Shown here piece by piece: positions 41,631 to 48,981 of a stretch of 64,000 nucleotides of DNA. Each line of letters begins with the position of its first letter. The first letter of the stretch is position 1. Where the stretch lies: positions 2,108,001-2,172,000 of the forward strand of contig OY760867.2 of the NCBI GenBank assembly GCA_963664035.2. Reading direction: 5' to 3'. The notes under the pieces are model-generated. The model did not search any database, had not been told where the DNA came from, and was given only the letters and a program-made list of their open reading frames with translations. The translations under genes were made by a program, and so were the position numbers. The stretch comes from G958296245 sp963664035 (GTDB taxonomy: Bacteria; Chloroflexota; Dehalococcoidia; Lucifugimonadales; G958296245).

Positions 41631-42788
41631 ATGCTAAAGCGAATAGTCGACGGCGTACTCATCGCGGTAGGCGCGGCGCTGGCCGCGGCATTGTTGCTGA
41701 TGGCCTTCACGCCACAGGGCAGGGCGGCGGCGCGGACGACGCTGTTCGTGCCGCAGGTGCTGCCGACTCTTCCGGTGGAGGTGCAGCCGTGGGTCACGCT
41801 CGACCCGGTGGTGTCGGAGGTGACGTTCCGGACGGAGGACGGCGAGGCGGTGGCCGACCTGTACTCGCCCCGGGGCGATGCGCGGAACGGCGCGGTGCTC
41901 TTCTTCCAGGGCGTCGTGCCGGGGGGGCGCTTCGACCCGCGGATGGTCGCGCTGGCGGACGCGCTGGCGCGGTCGGGGATGGTGGTTATGATCCCTTGGC
42001 TGGAGACGCAGGCCCGCGAGGAGTTGGTGCCTGAAGACATCGACAGGCTGGTGCGCGCCTTCCAGCACCTGAGGTCGCTGGACAACGTAGACCCGGACCG
42101 GGTGGGCATGGGCGGCATATGCGTCGGCGCGTCGTTCGTGACGGTGGCGGCGCAGGACGACCGGATCAGGGAGCAGGTGAAGTTCGTCAACTTCCTGGCG
42201 GGGTATTACGACATATCGGACCTGACGAGGGCCATCGGGAGCAGGTCGCGCTTCGGGGACGGCTACTCGGCGCCGTGGGAGCCGGACTCGCTGACCTACG
42301 AGGTATTCCGGTACCACCTGATCACCGGGGTAAGCGACGACGAGGACAGGCGGATACTGGCGCAGGTCCCGCGTGGCGCGGAGTCGGACGAGGGCACGGC
42401 GGCGGCGCTCGGCGAGGAGGGCAGGGCGGTCTACAGCCTGCTGACCGGTACGACGCTGGAGGATGCGGACGCGCTGGTCGACCGGCTGTCTCCGCAGACG
42501 CGGGAGCTCTTCCGCATGGTGTCTCCGAGCACGAACATCGACAAGCTCTCGGCGCGCGCCCTCATCATGCACGACAGGGCGGACCTGCTGGTGCCGTCGG
42601 AGGAGTCGCGGCGCATGGCGGAGGCGCTGTCCGAGCGCGGGGACGTCTACCACACGGAGTTCTCGCTGTTCCAGAAGGAGATACAGCTTCACGTCGGGGA
42701 GGCGGAGAGGCTGGGGCTGATGGACTTCGCGCGGGAGGCGTTCAAGCTATACATGCACATGTACAACGTCATGAGGGAGGTCTCGTGA
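41631..42788 (+). CDS. Dienelactone-hydrolase-like alpha/beta hydrolase with N-terminal membrane anchor
   Basis: The 385-residue protein starts with one membrane segment (GVLIAVGAALAAALLLMAF), then an alpha/beta-hydrolase domain. The nucleophile elbow GMGGICVGAS (G-x-C-x-G) places a Cys where dienelactone hydrolases have it; the acid is probably the Asp in LIMHDRADLLVP and the base the His in EIQLHVG. It likely acts at the outer membrane face on an ester or lactone. The start is ATG 41,631 or a TTG two codons earlier. The next gene follows directly and is probably co-transcribed. Confidence 0.75.
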   Translation: MLKRIVDGVLIAVGAALAAALLLMAFTPQGRAAARTTLFVPQVLPTLPVEVQPWVTLDPVVSEVTFRTEDGEAVADLYSPRGDARNGAVLFFQGVVPGGRFDPRMVALADALARSGMVVMIPWLETQAREELVPEDIDRLVRAFQHLRSLDNVDPDRVGMGGICVGASFVTVAAQDDRIREQVKFVNFLAGYYDISDLTRAIGSRSRFGDGYSAPWEPDSLTYEVFRYHLITGVSDDEDRRILAQVPRGAESDEGTAAALGEEGRAVYSLLTGTTLEDADALVDRLSPQTRELFRMVSPSTNIDKLSARALIMHDRADLLVPSEESRRMAEALSERGDVYHTEFSLFQKEIQLHVGEAERLGLMDFAREAFKLYMHMYNVMREVS

Positions 42789-42789
42789 G

Positions 42790-43638
42790 ATGAAGCCGGC
42801 GGATAGGCTGTTGACGGCTATGGCGCAGACGAACTGCGTCACGGGCGACATCGAGTACAACATCGCGAAGATCGATTCGACGTGCTCGGAGGCGGCGGCG
42901 AGGGGGGTGAAGCTGGTGCTGTTCGCGGAGGTTGCGCTGACCGGGTCGCTGAACCGGCCTCCCTCTGGCAGGACGGCGCGCGACTGGGCGACCCGGCTGC
43001 CGGGCAGGGAGACCGACAGGCTGGAGCGGATATGCGGCGAGCACGGGGTGTCGATGGTCGTGGGCACGGTGGAGCTCGGGGAGGATGACCGGCTGTACAA
43101 GAGCGCGTTCGTCGTCACGCCGGACGGCTACCGGGGCAGGTACAGGAAGTGCCAGCCGGCGCCGGCGGAGCGCGAGCTGGTGGAGGCGGGTTCGGAGACG
43201 CCGCTGTTCGAGATAGAGGGGTGGAAGATGGCCGTGGCGGTCTGCTGGGACCTGTACTTCCCGGAGCTGGCGCAGCTATTCGCGATGAAGGGGGCGGACC
43301 TGTACGTGCTGCCGTCGGGCGACAACGCCTTTCCGCTGCGGGACGAGCAGCACGCGCGGGAGAAGTCGGCGTTCAACCTGATGGGGTTCCGGAAGGTGGG
43401 GCCGGCGCGAGCGTGCGACAACAGCATGTACGTGTTCATACCGGTGGACGCGAACTCGGCGGGCGGGAGCGTCGCCTTCGACCCTGGCGGGGAGCAGATC
43501 GCCTTCGGGCGGTCGGGGGAGGAGCTGATCGAGGTCGAGCTTCGCCGCGACGTGCTGGAGGAGGCGAGGCCGGGGTTCGCGCCGTACTGGCGGGCGGACC
43601 TGTTCGCGGAGTTGGCGGAGCGCGCGGCGGAGCGGTAG
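42790..43638 (+). CDS. Carbon-nitrogen hydrolase (nitrilase superfamily)
   Basis: The 282-residue protein contains the Glu-Lys-Cys catalytic triad of nitrilase superfamily amidases: Glu in LVLFAEVALTG (about residue 47), Lys in GRYRKCQP (about 119), Cys in AVAVCWDLYFPE (about 153). Substrates are linear or cyclic amides or N-carbamoyl compounds; it cannot be narrowed. ATG 42,790 follows the stop of the previous gene by one base with GGGAGG upstream, so it is translationally linked to it. Confidence 0.88.
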   Translation: MKPADRLLTAMAQTNCVTGDIEYNIAKIDSTCSEAAARGVKLVLFAEVALTGSLNRPPSGRTARDWATRLPGRETDRLERICGEHGVSMVVGTVELGEDDRLYKSAFVVTPDGYRGRYRKCQPAPAERELVEAGSETPLFEIEGWKMAVAVCWDLYFPELAQLFAMKGADLYVLPSGDNAFPLRDEQHAREKSAFNLMGFRKVGPARACDNSMYVFIPVDANSAGGSVAFDPGGEQIAFGRSGEELIEVELRRDVLEEARPGFAPYWRADLFAELAERAAER

Positions 43639-44114
43639 CCCCCCATCTCAATCTTCCCCCACGGCGGGGGGAAGAGGTAAGAGGCAGGGTAGCCCCCCAT
43701 CTCAATCTTCCCCCGCGGCGGGGGGAAGAGGTAAGAGGCAGGGTAGCCCCCATCTCAATCTTCCCCCGCGGCGGGGGGGAAGAGGTAAGAGGCAGGGTAG
43801 CCCCCCATCTCAATCTTCCCCCACGATGGGGGGAAGAGGTAAGAGGCAGGGTAGCCCCCATCTCAATCTTCCCCCGCGATGGGGGAAGAGGTAAGAGGCA
43901 GGGTAGCCCCCCATCTCAATCTTCCCCCGCGGCGGGGGGAAGAGGTAAGAGGCAGGGTAGCCCCCCATCTCAATCTTCCCCCGCGGCGGGGGAAGAGGTA
44001 AGAGGCAGGGTAGCCCTCATCTCAATCTTCCCCCGCGACGGGGGGAAGAGGTAAGAGGCAGGGTAGCCCTCCATCTCAATCTTCCCCCGCGGCGGGGGAA
44101 GAGGTAAGGGCGGG
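43639..44114. repeat. Nine tandem ~53-bp hairpin repeats
   Basis: Nine consecutive units of 52-54 bp, each AGCCCCCCATCTCAATC, a palindrome CTTCCCCCGC/GCGGGGGAAG with small variants (GCGG, ACGG, ACGATG, GCGACG loops), then AGGTAAGAGGCAGGGT. Each unit can form a GC-rich hairpin. Single copies of the same unit occur at 12,117-12,156, and relatives with a different left arm near 44,692 and 44,765. This fills the 509 bases between the nitrilase and EVE genes. Unit length differs by one to three bases in runs of C or G. Confidence 0.92.
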
Positions 44115-44147
44115 TGGTGGTAGAATGGGCGCAGTGGGAGACGAGAG

Positions 44148-44690
44148 ATGCCGAAGAACTATTGGATGGTGGTGCAGTCCACCGAGAACTTCGAGATAAG
44201 CAAGAGGATGGGGTTCGAGATGCACGGCCTGGGCCGGCGGTTCCGCAAGCGCGCGCAGCGGATGGAGCCGGACGACAGGGTGCTGTTCTACGTGTCGGGG
44301 CTGCGGAAGTGGACGGGCGTGGCGTCGATCACGTCCCGCTGCTTCGAGGACCACAGCCCTGTGTGGAAGTCGCACAACGAGCGCGAGATGTTCCCGTACC
44401 GTGTGAAGCTGGAGCCGTACATCGTGCTCGACGAGGCGGACTACATAGACGGGCTGGAGGTGGGGCCTCGGCTGGACTACGTGAAGCGGTGGCCGCCGGA
44501 GGAGTGGCCGCTGGCGTTCATGGACGCGCTGCACTTGCTGCCGCAGAAGGACTTCCGCCTGATAGAGGGGGAGATGAAGAAGGTGTCGAGGGGGCGTCCG
44601 GGGCGTCGCCGGCGCCCGGGTCGGGGCAGGCGGGAGGGTAGGGCGAGGCGTCCGCGGCGGGAGGAGCCGGCGGCGGCGCCCCCATCCTAA
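44148..44690 (+). CDS. EVE-domain protein
   Basis: The first 140 residues form an EVE domain (PUA-like fold): KNYWMVVQSTENFEISKRMG, a middle MEPDDRVLFYVSGLRKWTGVASITS, and PYRVKLEPYIVLDEADYIDG. EVE proteins bind modified bases or RNA; several are linked to restriction or CRISPR loci. The last 35 residues are Arg/Gly-rich (GRRRRPGRGRREGRARRPRRE), perhaps nucleic-acid binding or a repeat-derived tail. GGGAGACGAG precedes the ATG. Proximity to the CRISPR region may be chance. Confidence 0.85.
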   Translation: MPKNYWMVVQSTENFEISKRMGFEMHGLGRRFRKRAQRMEPDDRVLFYVSGLRKWTGVASITSRCFEDHSPVWKSHNEREMFPYRVKLEPYIVLDEADYIDGLEVGPRLDYVKRWPPEEWPLAFMDALHLLPQKDFRLIEGEMKKVSRGRPGRRRRPGRGRREGRARRPRREEPAAAPPS

Positions 44691-44691
44691 C

Positions 44692-44797
44692 CTTCCCCCA
44701 TGGAGGGCCCATGGAGGGGGAAGGGACAGTCCTTACTCCAGTCTCATGCCCGCGCTCACCGGGCCCATCCTAACCTTCCCCCATGGAGGGGGGAGGG
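44692..44797. repeat. Dispersed hairpin repeats, two copies
   Basis: CATCCTAACCTTCCCCC with a hairpin ending GGGGGAAGGGA (44,684-44,728) and a second CATCCTAACCTTCCCCCATGG..GGGAGGGA copy (44,765-44,798) lie in the gap between convergent genes. They are relatives of the CTCTAACCTTC hairpin at 1,366 and 10,031. Confidence 0.5.
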
Positions 44798-44800
44798 ATT

Positions 44801-45391
44801 TTATGGTACGGAGTTGGGGGATATGGCTGCTTTGACTTGGGACGTCTTGGCTTGGTATTGGGCGTCGTCTAGGACGGGGGAGATGCTGCCGAGGGGGACG
44901 TTGTGTTGGAGGTCTACCCAGGACTTGCAGCCTTCGTATTCGTCGAGCAGGGGGACGGCCTGGGGCTGTCGTAGGCGGTAGACGCGCAGGAGGGCGACGG
45001 TGAGGGGCTGTTTGGGCCTCCAGTGGAGTCTCTTGCGGGCGTAGCCGGCGGTCCAGATGTGGAAGGGGGAGAGGCTGTCCAGGGTCTCTTCGTCGCGCAG
45101 CTCGAACTTCTGGGTGACCTCGGTCCAGTACGAGATTTCGACGTGGGCGGGGTCGCGGGGCTCTTGCAGGGTGGCCCGTAGGCGGCCGCGGTAGGCGGGC
45201 TTGAGCAGCTCCTCCTTCTGGTGCTCGAAGGTGGGGAAGAGGAGGAAGCGCGGGTGGACGATGCGGAAGTCCCTGTCCTCGCGGTGGATGCCGCCCTTCC
45301 TGAGGATGAGGACCTGCGCGCCCTCGGCGAGCGCCCTGACTGCGACGGCCCACTCCTTCAGTGCGACGGCGGCGACGGCGGGATGGGGCAT
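44801..45391 (-). CDS. DUF1802 family protein
   Basis: The 196-residue protein starts AVALKEWAVAVRALAEGAQVLILRKGGIHRE, the typical opening of DUF1802, and keeps the downstream RFLLFPTFEHQKEELLKPAYR and YAYFTEV-like VEISYWTEVTQKFEL segments. No biochemical role is known for this family. ATG 45,391 is chosen because AGGAG precedes it; an in-frame upstream start at 45,424 would add 11 residues. Confidence 0.85.
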   Translation of the reverse strand: MPHPAVAAVALKEWAVAVRALAEGAQVLILRKGGIHREDRDFRIVHPRFLLFPTFEHQKEELLKPAYRGRLRATLQEPRDPAHVEISYWTEVTQKFELRDEETLDSLSPFHIWTAGYARKRLHWRPKQPLTVALLRVYRLRQPQAVPLLDEYEGCKSWVDLQHNVPLGSISPVLDDAQYQAKTSQVKAAISPNSVP

Positions 45392-45460
45392 GTCAGGCTC
45401 CTGGGACGCGGTGGCAGGGGGCATTATACAGGGGCGCGGGCGGCCTTTGGCCGAAAGAGT

Positions 45461-45490
45461 GTTCCATTCTGTTCCATTTTGTTCCGTTTC
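45461..45490 (+). repeat. Three 10-bp direct repeats
   Basis: GTTCCATTCT, GTTCCATTTT and GTTCCGTTTC follow each other without a gap at about one helical turn each, in the upstream region of the DUF1802 gene (about 70-100 bases from its start). The arrangement is typical of a repeated regulator-binding site. The rest of the region to 45,723 shows no gene. Confidence 0.4.
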
Positions 45491-45723
45491 CTATCTGGGG
45501 ACAGGGTACCTTGGGAGGGGTTTGGGGCGCGTTTGGTGAGCGAATGAACGGGGAATGAGACCCTCCTGGGTAGATTTGGAACGCCGCCCGGGGGCGCGTC
45601 CGGGCGGTTGGGCGGCGGATATGCGTCGGTGCTTCCATGGGGAGGATGATAGCACATGCGTTCGCGGGGTGCAAGGTTGGGTTCTCTCAGGTTCGGCGGC
45701 CGGCTGAGGGCCGGACCCGGGGG

Positions 45724-45832
45724 CTTTCAATGGAGCCGCGACCTGACGGTCGCGGAGATGGGATCTGGGTAGTTACTCACACATGGCCAGGGCCACGCTT
45801 CAATGGAGCAAGCTAAGGTTCTAGCTGATAGT
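45724..45832 (-). ncRNA. Degenerate CRISPR mini-array encoding a candidate CRISPR-resembling regulatory guide RNA
   Basis: Read on the minus strand, a first degenerate repeat (about 45,832 to 45,797) keeps ACCTTAG and the last 13 bases GCTCCATTGAAGC of the type I-G repeat exactly, including the crRNA 5' handle, but has lost the stem by a deletion of about four bases. A 37-nt spacer (45,796 to 45,760) follows. A second degenerate repeat (45,759 to 45,724) matches 28 of 36 positions; its stem CCGCGACC/GGTCGCGG is perfect, replacing the G.U pair of the normal repeat. The repeat-to-repeat distance of 73 is the same as in the main array. The orientation is opposite to the main array. The guide starts GTGGCC-CTGGCC-ATGTGT and matches a site at 45,878-45,894, see findings. 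This resembles CreA/CreR RNAs. Confidence 0.85.
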
Positions 45833-45843
45833 CATACCAACGC

Positions 45844-45872
45844 TTGACGGTTCTCGCATCATCTGGTATTGT
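45844..45872 (+). promoter_or_regulatory. Strong candidate promoter upstream of the small ORF and cas genes
   Basis: TTGACG (45,844-45,849), a 17-base spacer, and an extended -10 TGG-TATTGT (TATTGT 45,867-45,872). Transcription would start near 45,879, right at the start of the sequence matched by the mini-array guide. It is divergent from the mini-array. Confidence 0.7.
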
Positions 45873-45874
45873 GG

Positions 45875-45894
45875 TTCGTGGCTCTGGCGATGTG
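45875..45894 (+). promoter_or_regulatory. Candidate Cascade target site (PAM TTC plus 17-nt protospacer)
   Basis: TTC at 45,875-45,877 is followed by GTGGCT-CTGGCG-ATGTG. Compared with the mini-array guide, positions 1-5, 7-11 and 13-17 are identical and only 6 and 12 differ; similarity stops at 18. The every-sixth-base mismatch pattern is that of crRNA-target pairing in Cascade. Binding here would block the promoter at 45,844-45,872. Confidence 0.8.
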
Positions 45895-45918
45895 GCGAAT
45901 GAAAATGGAATGGTAGCT

Positions 45919-46056
45919 ATGCCGCAGACAAGAAAATCTCAGGACGATGCTCGAGTCGCCGACATCCTTAGACGGATGGCTCGCACCGGGCGTGCCACGG
46001 CTGATGAGTTGGACATTCTCATACATTACATCCACCACCTCCGTACGCGCCCGTAG
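45919..46056 (+). CDS. Small protein of unknown function under the guide-controlled promoter (toxin or regulator candidate)
   Basis: A 45-codon frame: MPQTRKSQDDARVADILRRM, then ARTGRATADELDILIHYIHH and LRTRP. It is mainly helical and amphipathic, without a membrane segment. An ATG at 45,910 would add three residues. No strong ribosome-binding site is visible. It contains two AGA codons, rare in this GC-rich sequence. A separate eight-codon frame, ATG-TGG-CGA-ATG.. (45,890-45,916), lies upstream. It sits between the guide target and csb1 and could be the toxin of a CreTA-like pair, a regulator or just a leader ORF. Confidence 0.5.
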   Translation: MPQTRKSQDDARVADILRRMARTGRATADELDILIHYIHHLRTRP

Positions 46057-46087
46057 TATACTGCCGAGTCTGGGAAGATGCCAATGC

Positions 46088-46117
46088 TTGCCTCTTCACG
46101 AACCTGAGTGCTAGTAT
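46088..46117 (+). promoter_or_regulatory. Possible second promoter for the cas operon
   Basis: TTGCCT (46,088-46,093) and TAGTAT (46,112-46,117) are separated by 18 bases, about 45 bases before csb1. If real, the cas genes need not depend on the guide-controlled promoter. Confidence 0.35.
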
Positions 46118-46162
46118 AGGCGGAGTCACGGCCTAGAACAATAGTAGCAGGGAGGGATACTT

Positions 46163-47377
46163 ATGAAGATCGATCTGCAGACGCTGACAGATGCCGTTGG
46201 GGGGACCGCGGCGGCGTTCCGCTGCGTGACCGACTATCAGCCGGTAGGAGGCCAAGGCGACAAAGTGTTCCCTCCGACCTACCGGGGCGGGCAGTACGCA
46301 ACCGAGGAGCGCATCAACCCTGAGACTGGCGAAATTCGGCAGTGCGTGCTGCTGGACTCGGTGCAGTCGCAGGCCAATCGCATGGAGTTGGCGTTGCTGG
46401 AGGCTCACCGCTCCGGGGCGGTAGAGCTTCCGTTGCTGGTGACGCGCTTCGATCAGGATGCGCTGCTCAAGAAGTTCAAGGTTACCAGCTTGGAGGCTCC
46501 GCATAGGATGGCTGACGCACTCTTCCGCGACAGTCTCCTGATTGACGACGGCAAGATTTTCTCTAAGTCGCGCATCGGCTCAGTCCTTGAAAAGGCAGAT
46601 ATACGGAATGCGACGGGGTTATTCGGGTTCTGTCCTACAGCGCTCGTATTCGGGCTATGGTACTCGACGGGGCCACGCGGAGGTCTGGGGGCTAAGTTCC
46701 AGCGAGCGATGGTATCGGAAATCATAGGCTATGATGCCGTACAGGGAAAGAAGACGCATAGCCGGGTTGATCCTGCCCAGATTCGCCTGGGAGCGGGAAC
46801 GCTCTACGAACGCAAGTCTGAAAGTGACGAGTCGCCACACTGGGTCCTAGATAAGGGGTCCGGGGGGAAGAAGCTAGGCAAGGACGGAAAGCCTTCCGAA
46901 GCAATTCATGGCAACGTCACTCCGACCATAGCGGATGGCGGATTCACAATATCCAAGGCTACCCAGACCACGACACTGTCGTTGGCGGTCTTGCGCCGTC
47001 TTAGCTTTCCAATCAATGGTGAGGGCGACTCCGATCCGGGAGTTGATCTCGCCGCGCGCATCACGCTGGCCGCGCTGGGACTCGCTGCGGGCACGTTGGC
47101 ACGGAATGACGTGGATCTCCGCTCTCGATGCCATTTGTTCGCCGAGGAGGAGCCGGCATGGGAGTTGCTTGATCGCCCAGGAGCTTCTCCCGAGCGGTTC
47201 GAGTTGGATACCGGCGGCGCCCTCGAACTGCTGGGCGCTGCGATCGACAAAGCCAAGAGCGTACGGCTACCGTGGGAGGGTAAGATCGAATTGAAGCCCT
47301 CGGACGACTTGGTCGAACTGGTCAGGCGCAGCCAGGAGTTGACTGCTAAATCTTCGGGGTCGGAGGATGGAGACTGA
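46163..47377 (+). CDS. csb1: Type I-G Cas7 (Csb1/GSU0053 family)
   Basis: The 404-residue protein is the Cascade backbone subunit of the type I-G (I-U) system. It shows the Csb1 pattern: VLLDSVQSQANRMELALLEA, IFSKSRIGSVLEKADIRNATGLFGFCPTALVFGLW, GPRGGLGAKFQRAMVSEIIGYD and TPTIADGGFTISKATQTTTLSLAVLRRLSFP. Several copies coat the spacer part of the crRNA. GGAGGGATACTT lies before the ATG. It is the first gene of the cas operon; the stop overlaps the csb2 start by one base (TGATG). Confidence 0.93.
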   Translation: MKIDLQTLTDAVGGTAAAFRCVTDYQPVGGQGDKVFPPTYRGGQYATEERINPETGEIRQCVLLDSVQSQANRMELALLEAHRSGAVELPLLVTRFDQDALLKKFKVTSLEAPHRMADALFRDSLLIDDGKIFSKSRIGSVLEKADIRNATGLFGFCPTALVFGLWYSTGPRGGLGAKFQRAMVSEIIGYDAVQGKKTHSRVDPAQIRLGAGTLYERKSESDESPHWVLDKGSGGKKLGKDGKPSEAIHGNVTPTIADGGFTISKATQTTTLSLAVLRRLSFPINGEGDSDPGVDLAARITLAALGLAAGTLARNDVDLRSRCHLFAEEEPAWELLDRPGASPERFELDTGGALELLGAAIDKAKSVRLPWEGKIELKPSDDLVELVRRSQELTAKSSGSEDGD

Positions 47378-48978
47378 TGTTCGCCCTCGGAATCCATTAC
47401 CTGAACGGGTGGGCAATGGCCGCGGCTGATGGGATGAAGAAGGAGCAGGCCGAATGGCCACCTCACCCGGGCCGTGTCTTCATGGCGCTTACGGCTGCGT
47501 GGTTCGAGACAGGCGAAGACGCCGCCGAAGGAGAGGCCCTGCGCTGGCTGGAGGCGCTGCCTCCTCCTGAGGTTGTCGCCTCTGGATGGGCAGAACGTTC
47601 ATCAGTGGTCAGTCATGTGCCGGTTAACGATGACAGCTCTCCGGTAAACAAGAAAGGTAGGAATGAGAAACCGCACGGTGAAGGATCTCTGCCGATAGGC
47701 CGCAACCGCCAGCCCCGGAGCTTCCCTGTTGCGATTCCCCATGACCCGAAGATGTACTTGGTCTGGCCTGAAGCCGACTTGGGACCTCATCGCGTGGATC
47801 TGGAAGGGCTGGCTGCCAAGGTGACCCACGTCGGGCATTCCGCCTCCTTGGTCCAGGCATGGGTTGAAGATGGTGAAGCTGTCATCCGCGCCCTTGAAGA
47901 TTTGCACCACAGATGGGAACCCACCGATGGCGTTGCCGAGCGTCATCTGCGAGTACATTCCATCGGTCGTCTCGTTGAGCTCGCAAGGGTCTATAACCGA
48001 GACGAAGTATTGGAGTACGCGGAATTGAAAGCGCAATCGGATGCCCTCAAAGGGGCAAAGAGTGCGAAGATGCGCAGAGAGAAGCGGCAATTGGACGATA
48101 CCATCAGTGAGCGGTTCCCACGTGTACCCGTGAGCCAGCACCCCGGGCCGGGTCGCTGGCAGGGGTACAAGCGACACCAGGAAGAGCACGACACAGAAAC
48201 GCCCGGCTCGGTCTTTGACCCCAACCTAGTAGTGCTTGTCATAAGGGACAGACGGGTTCCGTTGACGACGACGTTGAATCTCACGCAGGCTCTGCGCGGG
48301 GCGTTGATGGACTCATGCACTGTACAGCCGCCGCCCGAGTGGTTCAGCGGGCATAGGCCGGACGGGTTGCCTTCCACCGAGCCGCATCTGGCCTTGCTCC
48401 CGCTCCCTTTTACCGGGGACATGCATGCGGACGGCAGGGTCATGGGGGTCGCATTGGCCTTGCCCAGCAGCTTGGAAGACAGGGAAGCCGCCCGCTGCTT
48501 GGATAAGTTCCTATATGAACAAGATACCGGAATGCCGCGCCGGCACAAGCTGTTCGACGGCCGGTGGTTCGAGTGTGGCATCGAGCTTGAGACGTCCGAA
48601 CGCCCGCCGAAGAATCTCGACGCCCGGACATGGACGCGGGAATCGCGTGTTTGGGCCAGTGTGACCCCGGTTGTCTTGGACAGGCATTTCAATGGGAAGG
48701 ATAAGTGGATGAAGGCCGCGGAGGGCGTGAAGGATGCCTTCAAGCATGTTGGACTTCCACGACCGTCCGAGGTGCTGTTGCATCCGGTATCGCTCGTGGA
48801 GGGCGCGCCACATTCGAGGGAGTTTCCGCGACTGACAAGAAAGAGAGACGGCGGACAGATGCGTCATTCTCACGCGGTGGTCGTTTTCGAAGCGCCGGTG
48901 CGCGGGCCTGTCCTCGTGGGGGCAGGCCGGTACCGTGGGTATGGCCTCTTCCGTCCTATGGATGGACAGGGCAGTTAA
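47377..48978 (+). CDS. csb2: Type I-G Cas5-Cas6 fusion (Csb2/GSU0054 family)
   Basis: The 533-residue protein begins FALGIHYLNGWAMAAADGMK and EWPPHPGRVFMALTAAWFETG, the standard Csb2 opening, and later has ATTTLNLTQALRGALM-type and PLPFTGDMHADGRVMGVALALP stretches, ending with GPVLVGAGRYRGYGLFRPM, a Gly-rich loop typical of RAMP domains. In this subtype a Cas5-like N-terminal half holds the crRNA 5' handle and a Cas6-like C-terminal half processes the pre-crRNA. It would be expected to cleave both the main array and the mini-array second repeat, whose stem is intact. It starts at the csb1 stop and ends three bases before cas3. Confidence 0.92.
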   Translation: MFALGIHYLNGWAMAAADGMKKEQAEWPPHPGRVFMALTAAWFETGEDAAEGEALRWLEALPPPEVVASGWAERSSVVSHVPVNDDSSPVNKKGRNEKPHGEGSLPIGRNRQPRSFPVAIPHDPKMYLVWPEADLGPHRVDLEGLAAKVTHVGHSASLVQAWVEDGEAVIRALEDLHHRWEPTDGVAERHLRVHSIGRLVELARVYNRDEVLEYAELKAQSDALKGAKSAKMRREKRQLDDTISERFPRVPVSQHPGPGRWQGYKRHQEEHDTETPGSVFDPNLVVLVIRDRRVPLTTTLNLTQALRGALMDSCTVQPPPEWFSGHRPDGLPSTEPHLALLPLPFTGDMHADGRVMGVALALPSSLEDREAARCLDKFLYEQDTGMPRRHKLFDGRWFECGIELETSERPPKNLDARTWTRESRVWASVTPVVLDRHFNGKDKWMKAAEGVKDAFKHVGLPRPSEVLLHPVSLVEGAPHSREFPRLTRKRDGGQMRHSHAVVVFEAPVRGPVLVGAGRYRGYGLFRPMDGQGS

Positions 48979-48981
48979 ACC

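Noticed and set aside
45724..45832. Simple relic of an old second CRISPR array
   Set aside because: Possible in principle, but the guide matches the adjacent promoter at every position except each sixth base and with a TTC flank, and the repeat parts needed for processing are preserved. A mere relic does not explain this.
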